A DNA stretch of 64,000 nucleotides from assembly GCA_965284315.1 (NCBI GenBank), contig OZ260072.1, forward strand, positions 620,001-684,000. The letters are read 5' to 3'. This stretch comes from PCRC01 sp017848435. Its GTDB lineage: Bacteria > Pseudomonadota > Gammaproteobacteria > Burkholderiales > Burkholderiaceae_C. Positions 42,917 to 52,071 of the stretch are shown here, piece by piece. How positions within the stretch are numbered: position 1 is the stretch's first letter; each line of letters starts with the position of its first letter. A model generated the notes under the pieces. It made no database searches. It was not told where the DNA came from and saw only the letters and a program-made list of their open reading frames with translations. A program made the position numbers and the translations under genes.

Positions 42917-43756
42917 TCAGTCCACCGCGCGGCGTTCGGAGCGCAGGAAAGTGTAGGACACACCCACCCCCACGGTGGCACCCGTTTTCTGGCGCACCAG
43001 CGGGCTGTTGTCGTTGGCAGCGCCAGCGACGGTGTCCACCCGTGCGAAGGTGAAGAAGTTCCAGTCGGGCGTGATGGGCCGCGAGGCCGTGGCGCCGAGG
43101 CGGAACGCGATCAGGCCGGACTTGGCTTCGTACGCGGGACGGGCGGCGGTGGCGAACGACGGGGCCACGCCGTAGAAGGTGTCGTTGAGCTTGCGGTTGC
43201 CTGCCACCAAGCCACCACGGGCGCTCCAACTCCAGCCGCTGGACGTGTTGCGGGCCAGCACCAATTCGGGCTCAAAGGCCAGACCGCGCTGGGACAGGCT
43301 GTCGCTCAGGTCGAACACCGCACGCAGCGGGAAATTGGCCTGCCACCTGGCACCGGCCGGGCCGTCGCCCAGGTGCCATTTCAGGCGGGGACCGAGTTCC
43401 ACCAGCGTGCCGAGTTTGGGCATGCCACGGCGTGCGTCAATCGGCCGGGAACTGGCGCCGAGCGAGGCCGAGAAGCCCACGTCCAGTTCCACCGTGGGTG
43501 TTTTGAGCGCGCGCACGCCCAGGGTCTCGCCATCGGCGCGCAGAAAGGGCCCGCGGTAGAGGAAGAACGGCAGCGCCAGTGCCCGGTTGACCTGCTGGTC
43601 AGACCCGGGATACGCCTGCTGCGACACCCCCAGGGCAACGCCGCCCAGTTCCCACAGCGGTTTGCCGGTGGACGCCGACTGGGCCCATGCCAGGCTGGCC
43701 GGGAGCATGGCCAGCAAGGCCGTTGGGATGGCGACCGACATCATGATGGGGTACAT
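42917..43756 (-). CDS. MipA/OmpV-family outer-membrane protein
   Basis: 279 aa with signal peptide (MMSVAIPTALLAMLPASLAWAQ). The mature start KPLWELGGVALGVSQQAYPGSDQ is the typical MipA opening. Periodic beta strands end VGVSYTFLRSERRAVD. MipA scaffolds murein enzymes; OmpV-like members are surface or adhesion proteins. Start ATG at 43756 follows GGAG; a longer reading to 43858 enters the SDR gene. Likely expressed with the SDR gene upstream. Confidence 0.85.
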   Translation of the reverse strand: MYPIMMSVAIPTALLAMLPASLAWAQSASTGKPLWELGGVALGVSQQAYPGSDQQVNRALALPFFLYRGPFLRADGETLGVRALKTPTVELDVGFSASLGASSRPIDARRGMPKLGTLVELGPRLKWHLGDGPAGARWQANFPLRAVFDLSDSLSQRGLAFEPELVLARNTSSGWSWSARGGLVAGNRKLNDTFYGVAPSFATAARPAYEAKSGLIAFRLGATASRPITPDWNFFTFARVDTVAGAANDNSPLVRQKTGATVGVGVSYTFLRSERRAVD

Positions 43757-43782
43757 ATGCGCGTGCTCCAGAAAGGTGGAGG

Positions 43783-44580
43783 TCAAAACGTGCCGGGGAA
43801 CGCACCGCCGTCGGCCAGCACGTTCTGGCCGGTGATGTAACCCGCATGGGTGCTGCACAGGAAGGCGCAGATGGCGCCAAACTCGTCGGGCGTGCCAAAG
43901 CGTTGCGCGGGGATGTTGTTGCGGCGGGTGGCCATCACGGCGTCCAACGGCTGGCCGGTTTTGGTGGCGGCGCCCTGCAGCGTGCCGCGCAGGCGGTCGG
44001 TGTCAAAAGCGCCGGGCAGCAGGTTGTTGAGGGTGACGCCCTGCGCCGCCAGCGGGCTGCGCGCCACGCCAGCGACAAAACCCGTCAGGCCACTGCGGGC
44101 GCCGTTGGACAGGCCCAGGATGTCGATGGGCGCCTTCACCGCGCTGGAGGTGATGTTGACGATGCGGCCAAAGCCGCGCGCGGCCATGCCGTCCACCGTG
44201 GCCTTGATGAGTTCGATGGGGGTGAGCATGTTGGCGTCCACCGCCTTCAGCCAGGCCTCGCGGTCCCACTGGCGGAAGTCGCCGGGCGGCGGGCCACCGG
44301 CGTTGGTGACAACGATGTCGAAGTCGCGCCCGGGCCCGCCGGGTGCGGCGAAGACCGCCGTGCGGCCGGCCTCGGACGTGATGTCGGCGGCCACCGCCAG
44401 CACAGACACACCGGGTGCGGCGTCGCGCAACCCTGCAGCGGCCTGCTGCAGCGCCTCGGCACCGCGCGCGACCACCACCACGTGCACGCCTTCGCGCACC
44501 AGCGCCCGTGCGCAGCCGTGGCCCAACCCCTTGCTCGCGCCACACACCAGCGCCCATTTGCCTGCAATGCCCAAATCCAT
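43783..44580 (-). CDS. SDR-family oxidoreductase
   Basis: 265 aa NAD(P)-dependent short-chain dehydrogenase. Cofactor motif ALVCGASKGLGHGCARAL, NAG motif VVTNAGGPPPGD and the catalytic region ITSSAVKAPIDILGLSNGAR. The usual YxxxK tyrosine is not evident in the expected place (SNGARSG instead), as in the 3-oxoacyl reductase-like FabG subgroup with variant active sites. C-terminus ITGQNVLADGGAFPGTF. Start MDLGIAGKWALVCG at 44580. Substrate unknown. Confidence 0.85.
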   Translation of the reverse strand: MDLGIAGKWALVCGASKGLGHGCARALVREGVHVVVVARGAEALQQAAAGLRDAAPGVSVLAVAADITSEAGRTAVFAAPGGPGRDFDIVVTNAGGPPPGDFRQWDREAWLKAVDANMLTPIELIKATVDGMAARGFGRIVNITSSAVKAPIDILGLSNGARSGLTGFVAGVARSPLAAQGVTLNNLLPGAFDTDRLRGTLQGAATKTGQPLDAVMATRRNNIPAQRFGTPDEFGAICAFLCSTHAGYITGQNVLADGGAFPGTF

Positions 44581-44594
44581 GCTTGCCCCTTGTT

Positions 44595-45509
44595 TTAGCG
44601 CCGGAATTTCGTGACCACAAACACACCACCCAGCACCAGCACCGTGCCGGCCACCACCCAGGCGTTGAGCCGCTCGCCGAGCAGCCACACGCCCATCAGG
44701 ATGGTGGACATCGGGCCGATCATGCCGGTTTGCGCGGCCAGCCCGGCGCCAATGCGCTCGATGGCCATCATCACCATCAGCACCGGCGCGGCGGTGCACA
44801 GCGTGGCGTTCAGCAGCGACAGCCAGATCACCTCCGGCGCCACCACCGCCGCGCTCAGCGGCCGCAGCAGCACAAACTGCAGCAGGCAGCACAAACAGGC
44901 CACCGTGGTCGCCAGCCCCACCAGCCGCAGCGAGCCGAGGCGTGGCACCAGTTCACCGCTCTGGGTGAGGTAGATGGCGTAGCTGACCGCGCTGCCAAAC
45001 ACCAGCAGCGTGCCCAGCGCCACGTCGCTGCCCTCCAGGCTGACCTCGTGCGCAAACACCAGCAGCACACCGGCGTAGCTGATGGCCATGGCCAGCGCCT
45101 GCACCGCGCCCACCTTGCGCTTGTACAACACCCAGCCCAGCAGCAGCACCAGCGTGGGGTTGAGGTACAAAATCAGCCGTTCCAGCCCGGCGCTGATGTA
45201 GGCCAGCCCGGCAAAGTCCAGAAAGCTGGCCAGGTAGTAGCCGGTGAAGCCCAGCCACAGCACACGCAACCAGTCTTTGCCGCTCAGCGGGGGTTTGTTG
45301 CGGCTGGCCCACCAGGCCATGACCGCAAAGATGGGCAGCGCGAACAGCATGCGGTACATGATCAGCGTGACCGCGTCCACGCCGTAGCGGTAGGCCAGCT
45401 TGACGATGATGGCCTTGCCGCTGAACGCGATCGCCCCCAGCGCGGCCAGCACCAGGCCGGGCCAGATGTTTTTTGCTACATTTTCAGTAGCTAAACTGCT
45501 AGTTTTCAC
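44595..45509 (-). CDS. EamA/DMT-family transporter
   Basis: About 304 aa, ten membrane helices: LVLAALGAIAFSGKAIIVKLAY, LILYLNPTLVLLLGWVLYKRK, and TLVFGSAVSYAIYLTQSGELV, ending VFVVTKFRR. The start is GTG at 45509 or TTG at 45512, with weak SD. The first 14 residues (VKTSSLATENVAKN) are encoded by dispersed repeat copy F, so the original start may have been lost or replaced. Downstream neighbour of an SDR gene; substrate unknown. Confidence 0.85.
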   Translation of the reverse strand: MKTSSLATENVAKNIWPGLVLAALGAIAFSGKAIIVKLAYRYGVDAVTLIMYRMLFALPIFAVMAWWASRNKPPLSGKDWLRVLWLGFTGYYLASFLDFAGLAYISAGLERLILYLNPTLVLLLGWVLYKRKVGAVQALAMAISYAGVLLVFAHEVSLEGSDVALGTLLVFGSAVSYAIYLTQSGELVPRLGSLRLVGLATTVACLCCLLQFVLLRPLSAAVVAPEVIWLSLLNATLCTAAPVLMVMMAIERIGAGLAAQTGMIGPMSTILMGVWLLGERLNAWVVAGTVLVLGGVFVVTKFRR

Positions 45510-45539
45510 CAAGGCTCAAGGCGTATTTGGCTTAAAAAT
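45474..45539 (+). repeat. Dispersed repeat, copy F, at the start of the EamA gene
   Basis: TGCTACATTTTCAGTAGCTA, then CTGCTAGTTTTCACCAAGG and GTATTTGGCTTAAAAA. It spans the start codon and first codons of the minus-strand transporter gene. Confidence 0.85.
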
Positions 45540-45574
45540 CACGTTGCAAAGGGTCCCGGAGGCCTTTCAACGCC

Positions 45575-47191
45575 TCAAAAACCCGCCGCCTGGCCATCGC
45601 GCCGCGCGTCGCTGGCGGCCACATAGCCCTCCACGGCCGGGTCACCGGCGCGCCAGATGAACTGGCCGGCGCCGAAGTCCTGGTAGGAGTCGTTGATGAC
45701 CTCCATCTGGTGGCCACGCGCGGCCAAGCCCTGCACCGTGGCCGGGTTCAGCGACGCTTCAACATTGATCTCCAGCCCGGCGTTGAAGCGCCAGCGCGGC
45801 GCATCGCAAGCGGCTTGCGGGTTCTGGCCGTAGTCCAGCATGCGCACCAGCGTCTGCAGGTGGCCCTGCGGCTGCATGTTGGCGCCCATCACACCGAAAG
45901 ACATGACCGGCTGCCCGTCCTTGGTCAGGAAAGCGGGAATGATGGTGTGGAAGGGCCGCTTGCCCGGCGCCACGACGTTGGCGCTTGCCGCATCGAGGTT
46001 GAAGCCGTGGCCACGGTTCTGCAGGCTCACACCAAACGTGGGCTCAACACAGCCCGAACCAAAACCCATGTAGTTGCTCTGGATGAAGCTGACCATCATG
46101 CCGCTCTCGTCGGCGGCGGTGAGGTAGATGGTGCCGCCCTTCACCGGGTTGCCGGCACCGAAGTCCTGCGCCTTTTTCATGTCGATCAGCTTGGCGCGGC
46201 TGGCGAGGTAGGCCGAATCCAGCATTTGCTCGGCGGTCACCGCCATGCTGGCCGGCTCGGCCACGTAGCGGTAGGTGTCGGCAAAGGCCAGCTTCATGGC
46301 CTCGATCTGCAAATGCTGGCTGTCCACACCGTCCAGCGGCAGGCCGGCCACGTCGAACTGGTCGAGGATGCCCAGCGCCATCAGCGCCGAGATGCCTTGC
46401 CCGTTGGGCGGAATCTCGTGCAGGGTGTGGCCGCGGTAGTTTTTGGCAATCGGCGTGACCCACTCGGGCTGGTAGTTGGCAAAGTCTTTGACGGTGAGGC
46501 TGGCGCCGTGGGACTGGGCGAAGCGCGCAATCGCCTCGGCCATTTCGCCACCGTAGTAGGCCTGGCCCCGGCTCTCGGCAATCGCCCGCAGGCCGCGCGC
46601 AGCGGCCTTGAACTGGAACAGCTCGCCCACTTCGGGCGCGCGGCCCCAGGGCAAAAACGCCTCGGCAAAGCCTGGCAGCGACTGCAGCTCGGGCGTGGCG
46701 GCGGCCCACTTCTGCTGCACCACGGGTGGCAACAGGTAGCCACGCTCGGCCATCTCGATGGCGGGTGCCATCAGGTCGGCAAACGGCAGTTTGCCGAAGC
46801 GCTCGCTCATGGCCACCCAGCCACTCACGGCGCCGGGCACGGTGACCGAGTCGAGCCCACGCTTGGGCGGTGCGGTGGCGCCGTCGCCGTATTTGCGTTT
46901 GAAGTAGCCGGGCGTCCACGCGGCAGGTGCGCGGCCTGAGGCGTTGAGGCCGTGCAGCTGCGTACCGTCCCACAGGATGCAGAAGGCGTCACTGCCGAGG
47001 CCATTGCTGACCGGCTCCAGCACCGTCATCGCCGCAGCAGTCGCAATCGCCGCATCGACCGCGTTGCCGCCAGTCGCCAGCATCCTCAGGCCCGCCTGCG
47101 CGGCGAGCGGGTGCGAGGTGGCCACCACATTGCGCGCAAAGACCGGAATGCGGTGGGAGGTGTAGGGGTTGGCGTAGTCGAACTTCGGCAT
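45575..47191 (-). CDS. Gamma-glutamyltransferase family protein
   Basis: 538 aa, an Ntn-hydrolase precursor cut into two subunits. N-terminus FDYANPYTSHRIPVFARNVVATSHPLA, with LATGGNAVDAAIATAAAMTVLEP. The likely small-subunit Thr nucleophile is in KGGTIYLTAADESG, followed by NYMGFGSG and IPAFLTKDGQPVMSFG. No Sec signal peptide, so it is a cytoplasmic-type or non-classical member. Start ATG at 47191; a longer frame to 47578 overlaps the upstream gene. Substrate could be glutathione, gamma-Glu conjugates or cephalosporin-like amides. Confidence 0.9.
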   Translation of the reverse strand: MPKFDYANPYTSHRIPVFARNVVATSHPLAAQAGLRMLATGGNAVDAAIATAAAMTVLEPVSNGLGSDAFCILWDGTQLHGLNASGRAPAAWTPGYFKRKYGDGATAPPKRGLDSVTVPGAVSGWVAMSERFGKLPFADLMAPAIEMAERGYLLPPVVQQKWAAATPELQSLPGFAEAFLPWGRAPEVGELFQFKAAARGLRAIAESRGQAYYGGEMAEAIARFAQSHGASLTVKDFANYQPEWVTPIAKNYRGHTLHEIPPNGQGISALMALGILDQFDVAGLPLDGVDSQHLQIEAMKLAFADTYRYVAEPASMAVTAEQMLDSAYLASRAKLIDMKKAQDFGAGNPVKGGTIYLTAADESGMMVSFIQSNYMGFGSGCVEPTFGVSLQNRGHGFNLDAASANVVAPGKRPFHTIIPAFLTKDGQPVMSFGVMGANMQPQGHLQTLVRMLDYGQNPQAACDAPRWRFNAGLEINVEASLNPATVQGLAARGHQMEVINDSYQDFGAGQFIWRAGDPAVEGYVAASDARRDGQAAGF

Positions 47192-47250
47192 GGTCAATCC
47201 ATTATGAATGTGCTGCGCTGCCACCGCAGTCGCGCCGACGACGGCCGCGC

Positions 47251-47808
47251 TCAGTCGATGGTGAGGCGGTCGAACCAGCGGGCGCCGGCCGGCACGTCGT
47301 TGCGCTCTGCTGGGCCGTAGGGCGGCACGTCGGTCCGGGCCGGCGGCGCGCCGATGGCGTTCAGGTCGATCGCCTGCGGTGTGCCGACCAGCCCTTTGTC
47401 GGTCACGGTGAGCCGGTAGTACACGCCGTTCCACAGCTTGGCGCCAAAGTCGCTCGGCTGCTTGTAGAAAAACAGCAGCTGGTGCTCCAGCCAGCTCAGA
47501 TCGGTTGGGGTGATGGTGCCGGGGTTTTTGTACGGGTAGGGCACGTGGCACAACACCTCGGTGCCGCCTTCGAGGCACTTGAACTCGCGCATCGACAGAA
47601 AGAAGTCTTTCAATGCGTGGATGTCCATCGTCACCCGCACAGCGGTCCTGTCACCCGACGGTGTGAAGCGCACGCTGCCCACAGCCACCACTTTGCCATC
47701 GCGGCCGTGCAGGCGAATGGTCTTGTCGCCACTCCAGTTGGCCGACGCCAGCGAAGCACCCCCCATCAGCAGACAACCCAGCAGCAAGCTCGTCAGGGTG
47801 CGGCGCAT
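47251..47808 (-). CDS. Secreted hypothetical protein
   Basis: 185 aa. Signal peptide MRRTLTSLLLGCLLMGGASLASA, with mature part starting NWSGDKTIRLHGRDGKVVAVG. A small beta-rich domain (VRFTPSGDRTAVRVTMDIHAL) and two later cysteines (FKCLEGGTEVLCHV). I do not recognise a family. Downstream of the DUF3422 gene with a 21-bp gap, so probably one transcript. Confidence 0.7.
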   Translation of the reverse strand: MRRTLTSLLLGCLLMGGASLASANWSGDKTIRLHGRDGKVVAVGSVRFTPSGDRTAVRVTMDIHALKDFFLSMREFKCLEGGTEVLCHVPYPYKNPGTITPTDLSWLEHQLLFFYKQPSDFGAKLWNGVYYRLTVTDKGLVGTPQAIDLNAIGAPPARTDVPPYGPAERNDVPAGARWFDRLTID

Positions 47809-47829
47809 GGTGAGTCCCTCGTGTCGTGT

Positions 47830-49113
47830 TCAGTGGGTAAAGAGCTTGTGGTGCAGCCGCCGCAGCGACCACCAGACCCCGAAGGCCACCAGCGGAATGG
47901 CCAGCGCCGCCGTCATTTCCGGTGCCACGGGCCATCCCAGCTTCTCGGCGCCTTTGGCCATGTAGGCCACCAGTCCGACGATGTAGTACGTGATCGCCGC
48001 CACCGACAGGCCCTCGACGGTGGACTGCAGCTTCAGCTGCACATCCTGCCGCGTGTTCATGGTGGCCAGCAGTTCCTGGCTGGCCACCTGCTGCTCGATC
48101 TCCACCCGGGTGCGCAGCAGGTTGCTGATGCGCGACACCCGCTCCGACAGGCTTTGCTGCCGCCGCACCGCCCATTCGCAGGTGCTGACGGCCGGCGACA
48201 ACCGGCGCTGCATGAACTCGCGGATGGTCTGCATGCCCGCCAGCCGGGTCTCAGCAATGTCGACAATGCGCCGGTTGACCAGGTCGAAGTAGGCGCTGCT
48301 GGCCGAAAAACGCGAATGGGTGGCGGCGTACTGGCTCTCCACCTGCCCGGCCAGGCGGGTCAGCCGGTCCAGCAGTTGCGGCTCTTCCGAGCGGCTGGCG
48401 GTGCGGATGGCGCCGGCCAGCAAGGCCAGTTCGCGTTCGGCACCACCGAGCGCAGCGGTGGCCTCGCGCGCCACCGGCAGTGCCAGCAGTGCGGCCATGC
48501 GGTAGGTTTCAATTTCGGTGAGCTGTTGCACCAGCCGGCCCAGGCGTCTGGGCGCGGCGCTGCCGACGAGCAGCACCATGCGCGAAAAGCCGTCGGCATG
48601 GATCGCAAAGTCGGTATAGACCTCGCCATGGCCGTCGGCCACGGTGGAGGCCACCAGCGTGTCGTCCTGCAGCACACCGCGCTGCACCAGCGACTGCGTG
48701 CCAAAGGCGCTGCTGGTCAGCACCCACAGGTGCATGCTGGAGATGTTCTGGCCGGGCAGGCCCTCCAGCCAGTCGCGCGGCACCACGTCGAGCGCGGTGG
48801 CACAGCCCTGCTCGCCAAACGGGTCCCCCGACAACGGCCGCATGAAGGTGTAGCTGACAAATTCGGTGTGCAGCTCCCAGCGCAGGCGGAACGCCCCCAG
48901 ATCCACCCGCAGGTGGTTGGTTTCCCCGCCCGGCGGCGGCAGGTGGTGGTTGCGCAGCAGCTCGGCCAGGTGCGCGCGGCTGACGTCGCGCTCAGCCGGG
49001 TCGGCCAGCATCACCACCTGGGCGATGGCCAGCGGTGCGGTGATGGCCTCGGGTGGCCGGGCGTGGATTTCATTGTGCAGCGCGTGGCGCTGCGGGTGGT
49101 TGTGCAGTGGCAT
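47830..49113 (-). CDS. DUF3422 membrane protein
   Basis: 427 aa. N-terminus HPQRHALHNEIHARPPEAI is the DUF3422 hallmark, with NISSMHLWVLTSSAFGTQSL and FSASSAYFDLVNRRIVDIAE. The C-terminal third holds a coiled-coil and two membrane helices (VAAITYYIVGLVAYMAKG, TAALAIPLVAFGVWWSLRRL). I start at MPLHNHPQRHALH (49113) because AGAGGGAAGGG precedes it; a start 8 codons upstream is possible. Function unknown; widespread in proteobacteria. Confidence 0.87.
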   Translation of the reverse strand: MPLHNHPQRHALHNEIHARPPEAITAPLAIAQVVMLADPAERDVSRAHLAELLRNHHLPPPGGETNHLRVDLGAFRLRWELHTEFVSYTFMRPLSGDPFGEQGCATALDVVPRDWLEGLPGQNISSMHLWVLTSSAFGTQSLVQRGVLQDDTLVASTVADGHGEVYTDFAIHADGFSRMVLLVGSAAPRRLGRLVQQLTEIETYRMAALLALPVAREATAALGGAERELALLAGAIRTASRSEEPQLLDRLTRLAGQVESQYAATHSRFSASSAYFDLVNRRIVDIAETRLAGMQTIREFMQRRLSPAVSTCEWAVRRQQSLSERVSRISNLLRTRVEIEQQVASQELLATMNTRQDVQLKLQSTVEGLSVAAITYYIVGLVAYMAKGAEKLGWPVAPEMTAALAIPLVAFGVWWSLRRLHHKLFTH

Positions 49114-49188
49114 GTCGCCCTTCCCTCTGGGCAGCATTGTGCCGCAGCGGCAGGGCGTGGGGCGCGCCGCCCCCGTGTCTACACGCCG

Positions 49189-50703
49189 TCAGTCTTCGAC
49201 AAACGCCTCCTCGCGTTTGTTCTTCACCGCCGGCAACAGCACGATCACCAGCAGCAGCGCCGCCACCGCCAGCAGGCTGGCCGAGAGCGGCCGGGTCACC
49301 AGCACGCTCCATTCACCGCGCGACAGCAGCAGCGCCCGGCGCAGGTTTTCCTCCATCATCGGCCCCAGGATGAAGCCCAGCAACAGCGGCGCCGGCTCGC
49401 AACCCAGCTTGATGAAGGCGTAGCCAATCAAACCAAACAGCGCCACCATCCAGATGTCGAACACGTTGTTGTTGGTGGAGTACACACCGATCGCACAGAA
49501 CAGCACAATCGATGGGAACAGCCAGCGGTAAGGCACGGTGAGCAACTTGATCCAGATGCCGATCAGCGGCAGGTTCAGGATGATCAGCATCAGGTTGCCG
49601 ATCCACATCGACGCGATCAGGCCCCAGAACAGCTCGGGGTTGCTGGTCATCACCTGCGGGCCGGGCTGGATGTTGTGGATGGTCATCGCGCCGACCATCA
49701 GCGCCATCACCGCGTTGGGCGGGATGCCCAGCGTCAGCAGCGGGATGAACGAGGTCTGCGAACCGGCGTTGTTGGCCGCTTCGGGGGCTGCCACGCCGCG
49801 GATGTTGCCCTGGCCAAACGGCACTTCACCGGGCTGCAGCTTGGTTTTCTTCTCGACCGTGTAGGCCGCAAATGCCGCCAGCAGCGCGCCACCGCCCGGC
49901 AGAATGCCCAGGGCAGAACCCAGCGCGGTGCCACGCAGGATGGCCGGCACCATGCGCTTAAAGTCCTCTTTGGTCGGCATCAGGCCACTCACCTTGCCGG
50001 TGAACACCTCGCGTTTGTCTTCGGACTTGGACAGGTTGCTGATGATTTCACCGTAGCCGAACACGCCCATGGCAATCACCACAAAGCCAATGCCGTCGGT
50101 CAATTCGGGGATGTCAAAACTGAAGCGTGCCGCACCGGAATTCACGTCGGTGCCCACCAGGCCCAGCAGCAGGCCCAACACGATCATGGCAATCGCCTTC
50201 GGCAGGGACCCGGAAGCCAGCACCACCGCGCCGATCAGGCCCAGGATCATCAGCGAGAAGTACTCCGCCGGCCCAAACTTGAAGGCCACCTCGGTCAGCG
50301 GCGCAGCAAACGCGGCCAGGATCAGGGTGCCCACGCAGCCGGCAAAAAACGAGCCGATGCCCGCCGCCGCCAACGCTGGTCCGGCACGGCCCTTGCGCGC
50401 CATCTGGTAGCCGTCGATCACCGTCACCACCGACGACGACTCGCCCGGCAGGTTGACCAAAATGGCGGTCGTGGAGCCGCCGTACTGCGCGCCGTAGTAA
50501 ATGCCGGCCAGCATGATCAGCGCCGCCACCGGGGGCAGCGCGTAGGTCGCCGGCAGCAGCATGGCGATGGTGGCGATCGGGCCAATGCCCGGGAGCACAC
50601 CAATCAGCGTGCCGAGCAGGCAGCCGATGAAGGCGTAGGCGAGGTTTTGCAGCGTGAACGCCACGCCGAAACCGATGGAGAGGTTGTTGATCAGATCTTG
50701 CAT
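49189..50703 (-). CDS. tctA: Tripartite tricarboxylate transporter permease TctA
   Basis: 504 aa large membrane subunit with about ten to twelve helices. ILAYAFIGCLLGTLIGVLPGIGPIATIAMLLPATYAL is the TctA opening, with YGGSTTAILVNLPGESSSVVT and GYALGGAALLA-type glycine regions. Works with a small TctB and a periplasmic TctC. TctB is 14 bp upstream on the same strand; no TctC gene lies nearby. Substrate (citrate or another carboxylate) cannot be read. Confidence 0.92.
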   Translation of the reverse strand: MQDLINNLSIGFGVAFTLQNLAYAFIGCLLGTLIGVLPGIGPIATIAMLLPATYALPPVAALIMLAGIYYGAQYGGSTTAILVNLPGESSSVVTVIDGYQMARKGRAGPALAAAGIGSFFAGCVGTLILAAFAAPLTEVAFKFGPAEYFSLMILGLIGAVVLASGSLPKAIAMIVLGLLLGLVGTDVNSGAARFSFDIPELTDGIGFVVIAMGVFGYGEIISNLSKSEDKREVFTGKVSGLMPTKEDFKRMVPAILRGTALGSALGILPGGGALLAAFAAYTVEKKTKLQPGEVPFGQGNIRGVAAPEAANNAGSQTSFIPLLTLGIPPNAVMALMVGAMTIHNIQPGPQVMTSNPELFWGLIASMWIGNLMLIILNLPLIGIWIKLLTVPYRWLFPSIVLFCAIGVYSTNNNVFDIWMVALFGLIGYAFIKLGCEPAPLLLGFILGPMMEENLRRALLLSRGEWSVLVTRPLSASLLAVAALLLVIVLLPAVKNKREEAFVED

Positions 50704-50716
50704 GGTGGCGTCCTCT

Positions 50717-51208
50717 TCAGCCGGTGATGAAAGCGGGCCAGACCAGGAATTGCAGCTTCAGCAGCCACACGAAAGCCCCATAGCTCATCACCGACAGCAA
50801 GGTGGCCAGAATCAACACTTCCTTCAGCTTGAACGACTCCGCCGCCAGGCTGGCCACCAGCGTCAGGCCGTAGATGCCCGCCACCAGCCCCATGGGCGGA
50901 ATACCCAGGCTGGGCAAGCCGCCCAGCAGCACGCCAAACAGGACGTTGGCACCGAGCACGCACACCAACGGCTTCCAGGCCCAGGCGCCCACTGGCTCAC
51001 CGTCGCCCGACACCGTCTTGCCCAGCGCCTGCACCGCAATCAGCAGTCCCAGCAGCGTCAGCACAATGCCCAGCACCAGCGGAAAGTAGCCTGGCCCCAT
51101 GCGTGCGCCGTTGCCAAGACCGTAGTTGCTCGCGCCCCAGGCGAAACCGATGCCGACCACGGAGAACATCGCTCCGGAGCAAAAATCTTTCTGGTTTTTT
51201 ATGCGCAC
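50717..51208 (-). CDS. tctB: Tripartite tricarboxylate transporter TctB
   Basis: 163 aa, four predicted helices. MRIKNQKDFCSGAMFSVVGIGFA, GPGYFPLVLGIVLTLLGLLIAVQAL, and C-terminal VMSYGAFVWLLKLQFLVWPAF match TctB. The start is GTG at 51208 with AGAGG 7 nt before it. First gene of a two-gene tctB-tctA unit. Confidence 0.88.
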   Translation of the reverse strand: MRIKNQKDFCSGAMFSVVGIGFAWGASNYGLGNGARMGPGYFPLVLGIVLTLLGLLIAVQALGKTVSGDGEPVGAWAWKPLVCVLGANVLFGVLLGGLPSLGIPPMGLVAGIYGLTLVASLAAESFKLKEVLILATLLSVMSYGAFVWLLKLQFLVWPAFITG

Positions 51209-51306
51209 AGCACGGCCTCTTGTCTCTTGTTGTTGGGAACTGCCCGGATTGTGGGCGCATTCTGCCGCAAGAGGCCTGTGGATTCCACCTATCTGGCGGG
51301 ACCGGC

Positions 51307-52071
51307 TCAGGACTGGAGCGGGTTGAACATGTGCAGCCAGGTGCTGGTGCGTATCTTCCAGCGCTGCTGGATGTCATGGCAGCGCTCGACCAGTTGGTCC
51401 ATGCTGGGCGGACGGGGTGTGCGCTGGGCCAGCACGATGCTGTTGCCCTCTTTGGTGGGCTTGAAAGCCCAGACCGTGCCAGGCCCGAAGACCTTGACGA
51501 TCTTGCGCAGGCTCTCGTCGTAGCTGGACAGGCGGCCAAACAAATTGACCGTCATGCAGCCGTCGTCGGTCAACAGGCGGCGGCAATCGCTGTAGAAGTC
51601 CTCGCTGTCCAGCACCGGCCCGTCGGCCTCCTCGTCGTAGAGGTCAACCTGCAGCGCGTCCACCGTCTGGTGCCAGACCGGGCGCTGGATTTCCAGTGCG
51701 GCGTCGGCCACCACCACCTTCAGCCGCTTGTCTTCGGGTGGCAGCTTGAACCAGGTGCGGCAGGCCAGCACCACCTGCGGGTTCAGTTCCACAACGGTGG
51801 TCTGCATGCGCAGCTTGTTGTGGCAAAACTTGGTCAGCGAGGCGGCCCCCAGACCAAGCTGCATCGCATGCCGCTTGGTCACACTGGGGGGCGTGACAAA
51901 CAGCAGCCAGGCCATCATCCGCTCGGCATACTCCAGCTTGAGGTCGAATGGCTGCTTGATGCTCATCATGCCCTGCACCCAGGGCGTGCCAAGGTGCAGA
52001 AACCGCATGTCGCCTTCGTCGGAGAAGGTGACTTCGGGCAGGGCGATGGCCGGGGTGGTTCTTCGGGTCAT
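51307..52071 (-). CDS. Spermidine synthase-like methyltransferase-fold protein
   Basis: 254 aa. The Rossmann-like SpeE fold: MQLGLGAASLTKFCHNKL, TTVVELNPQVVLACRTWF, LKVVVADAALEIQ, DALQVDLYDEEADGPVLDSE. Polyamine synthases end with EFYD-type motifs that are not evident, so it may be a non-polyamine relative. The ATG at 52071 overlaps the glycosylase stop by 4 bp. Last gene of a three-gene minus-strand unit. Confidence 0.8.
   Translation of the reverse strand: MTRRTTPAIALPEVTFSDEGDMRFLHLGTPWVQGMMSIKQPFDLKLEYAERMMAWLLFVTPPSVTKRHAMQLGLGAASLTKFCHNKLRMQTTVVELNPQVVLACRTWFKLPPEDKRLKVVVADAALEIQRPVWHQTVDALQVDLYDEEADGPVLDSEDFYSDCRRLLTDDGCMTVNLFGRLSSYDESLRKIVKVFGPGTVWAFKPTKEGNSIVLAQRTPRPPSMDQLVERCHDIQQRWKIRTSTWLHMFNPLQS

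Noticed and set aside
47482..50727. 1081-aa plus-strand ORF
   Set aside because: Antisense to the DUF3422, tctA and secreted hypothetical genes. Long only because of GC-rich codon bias; Gln/His/Arg-rich with no domain.
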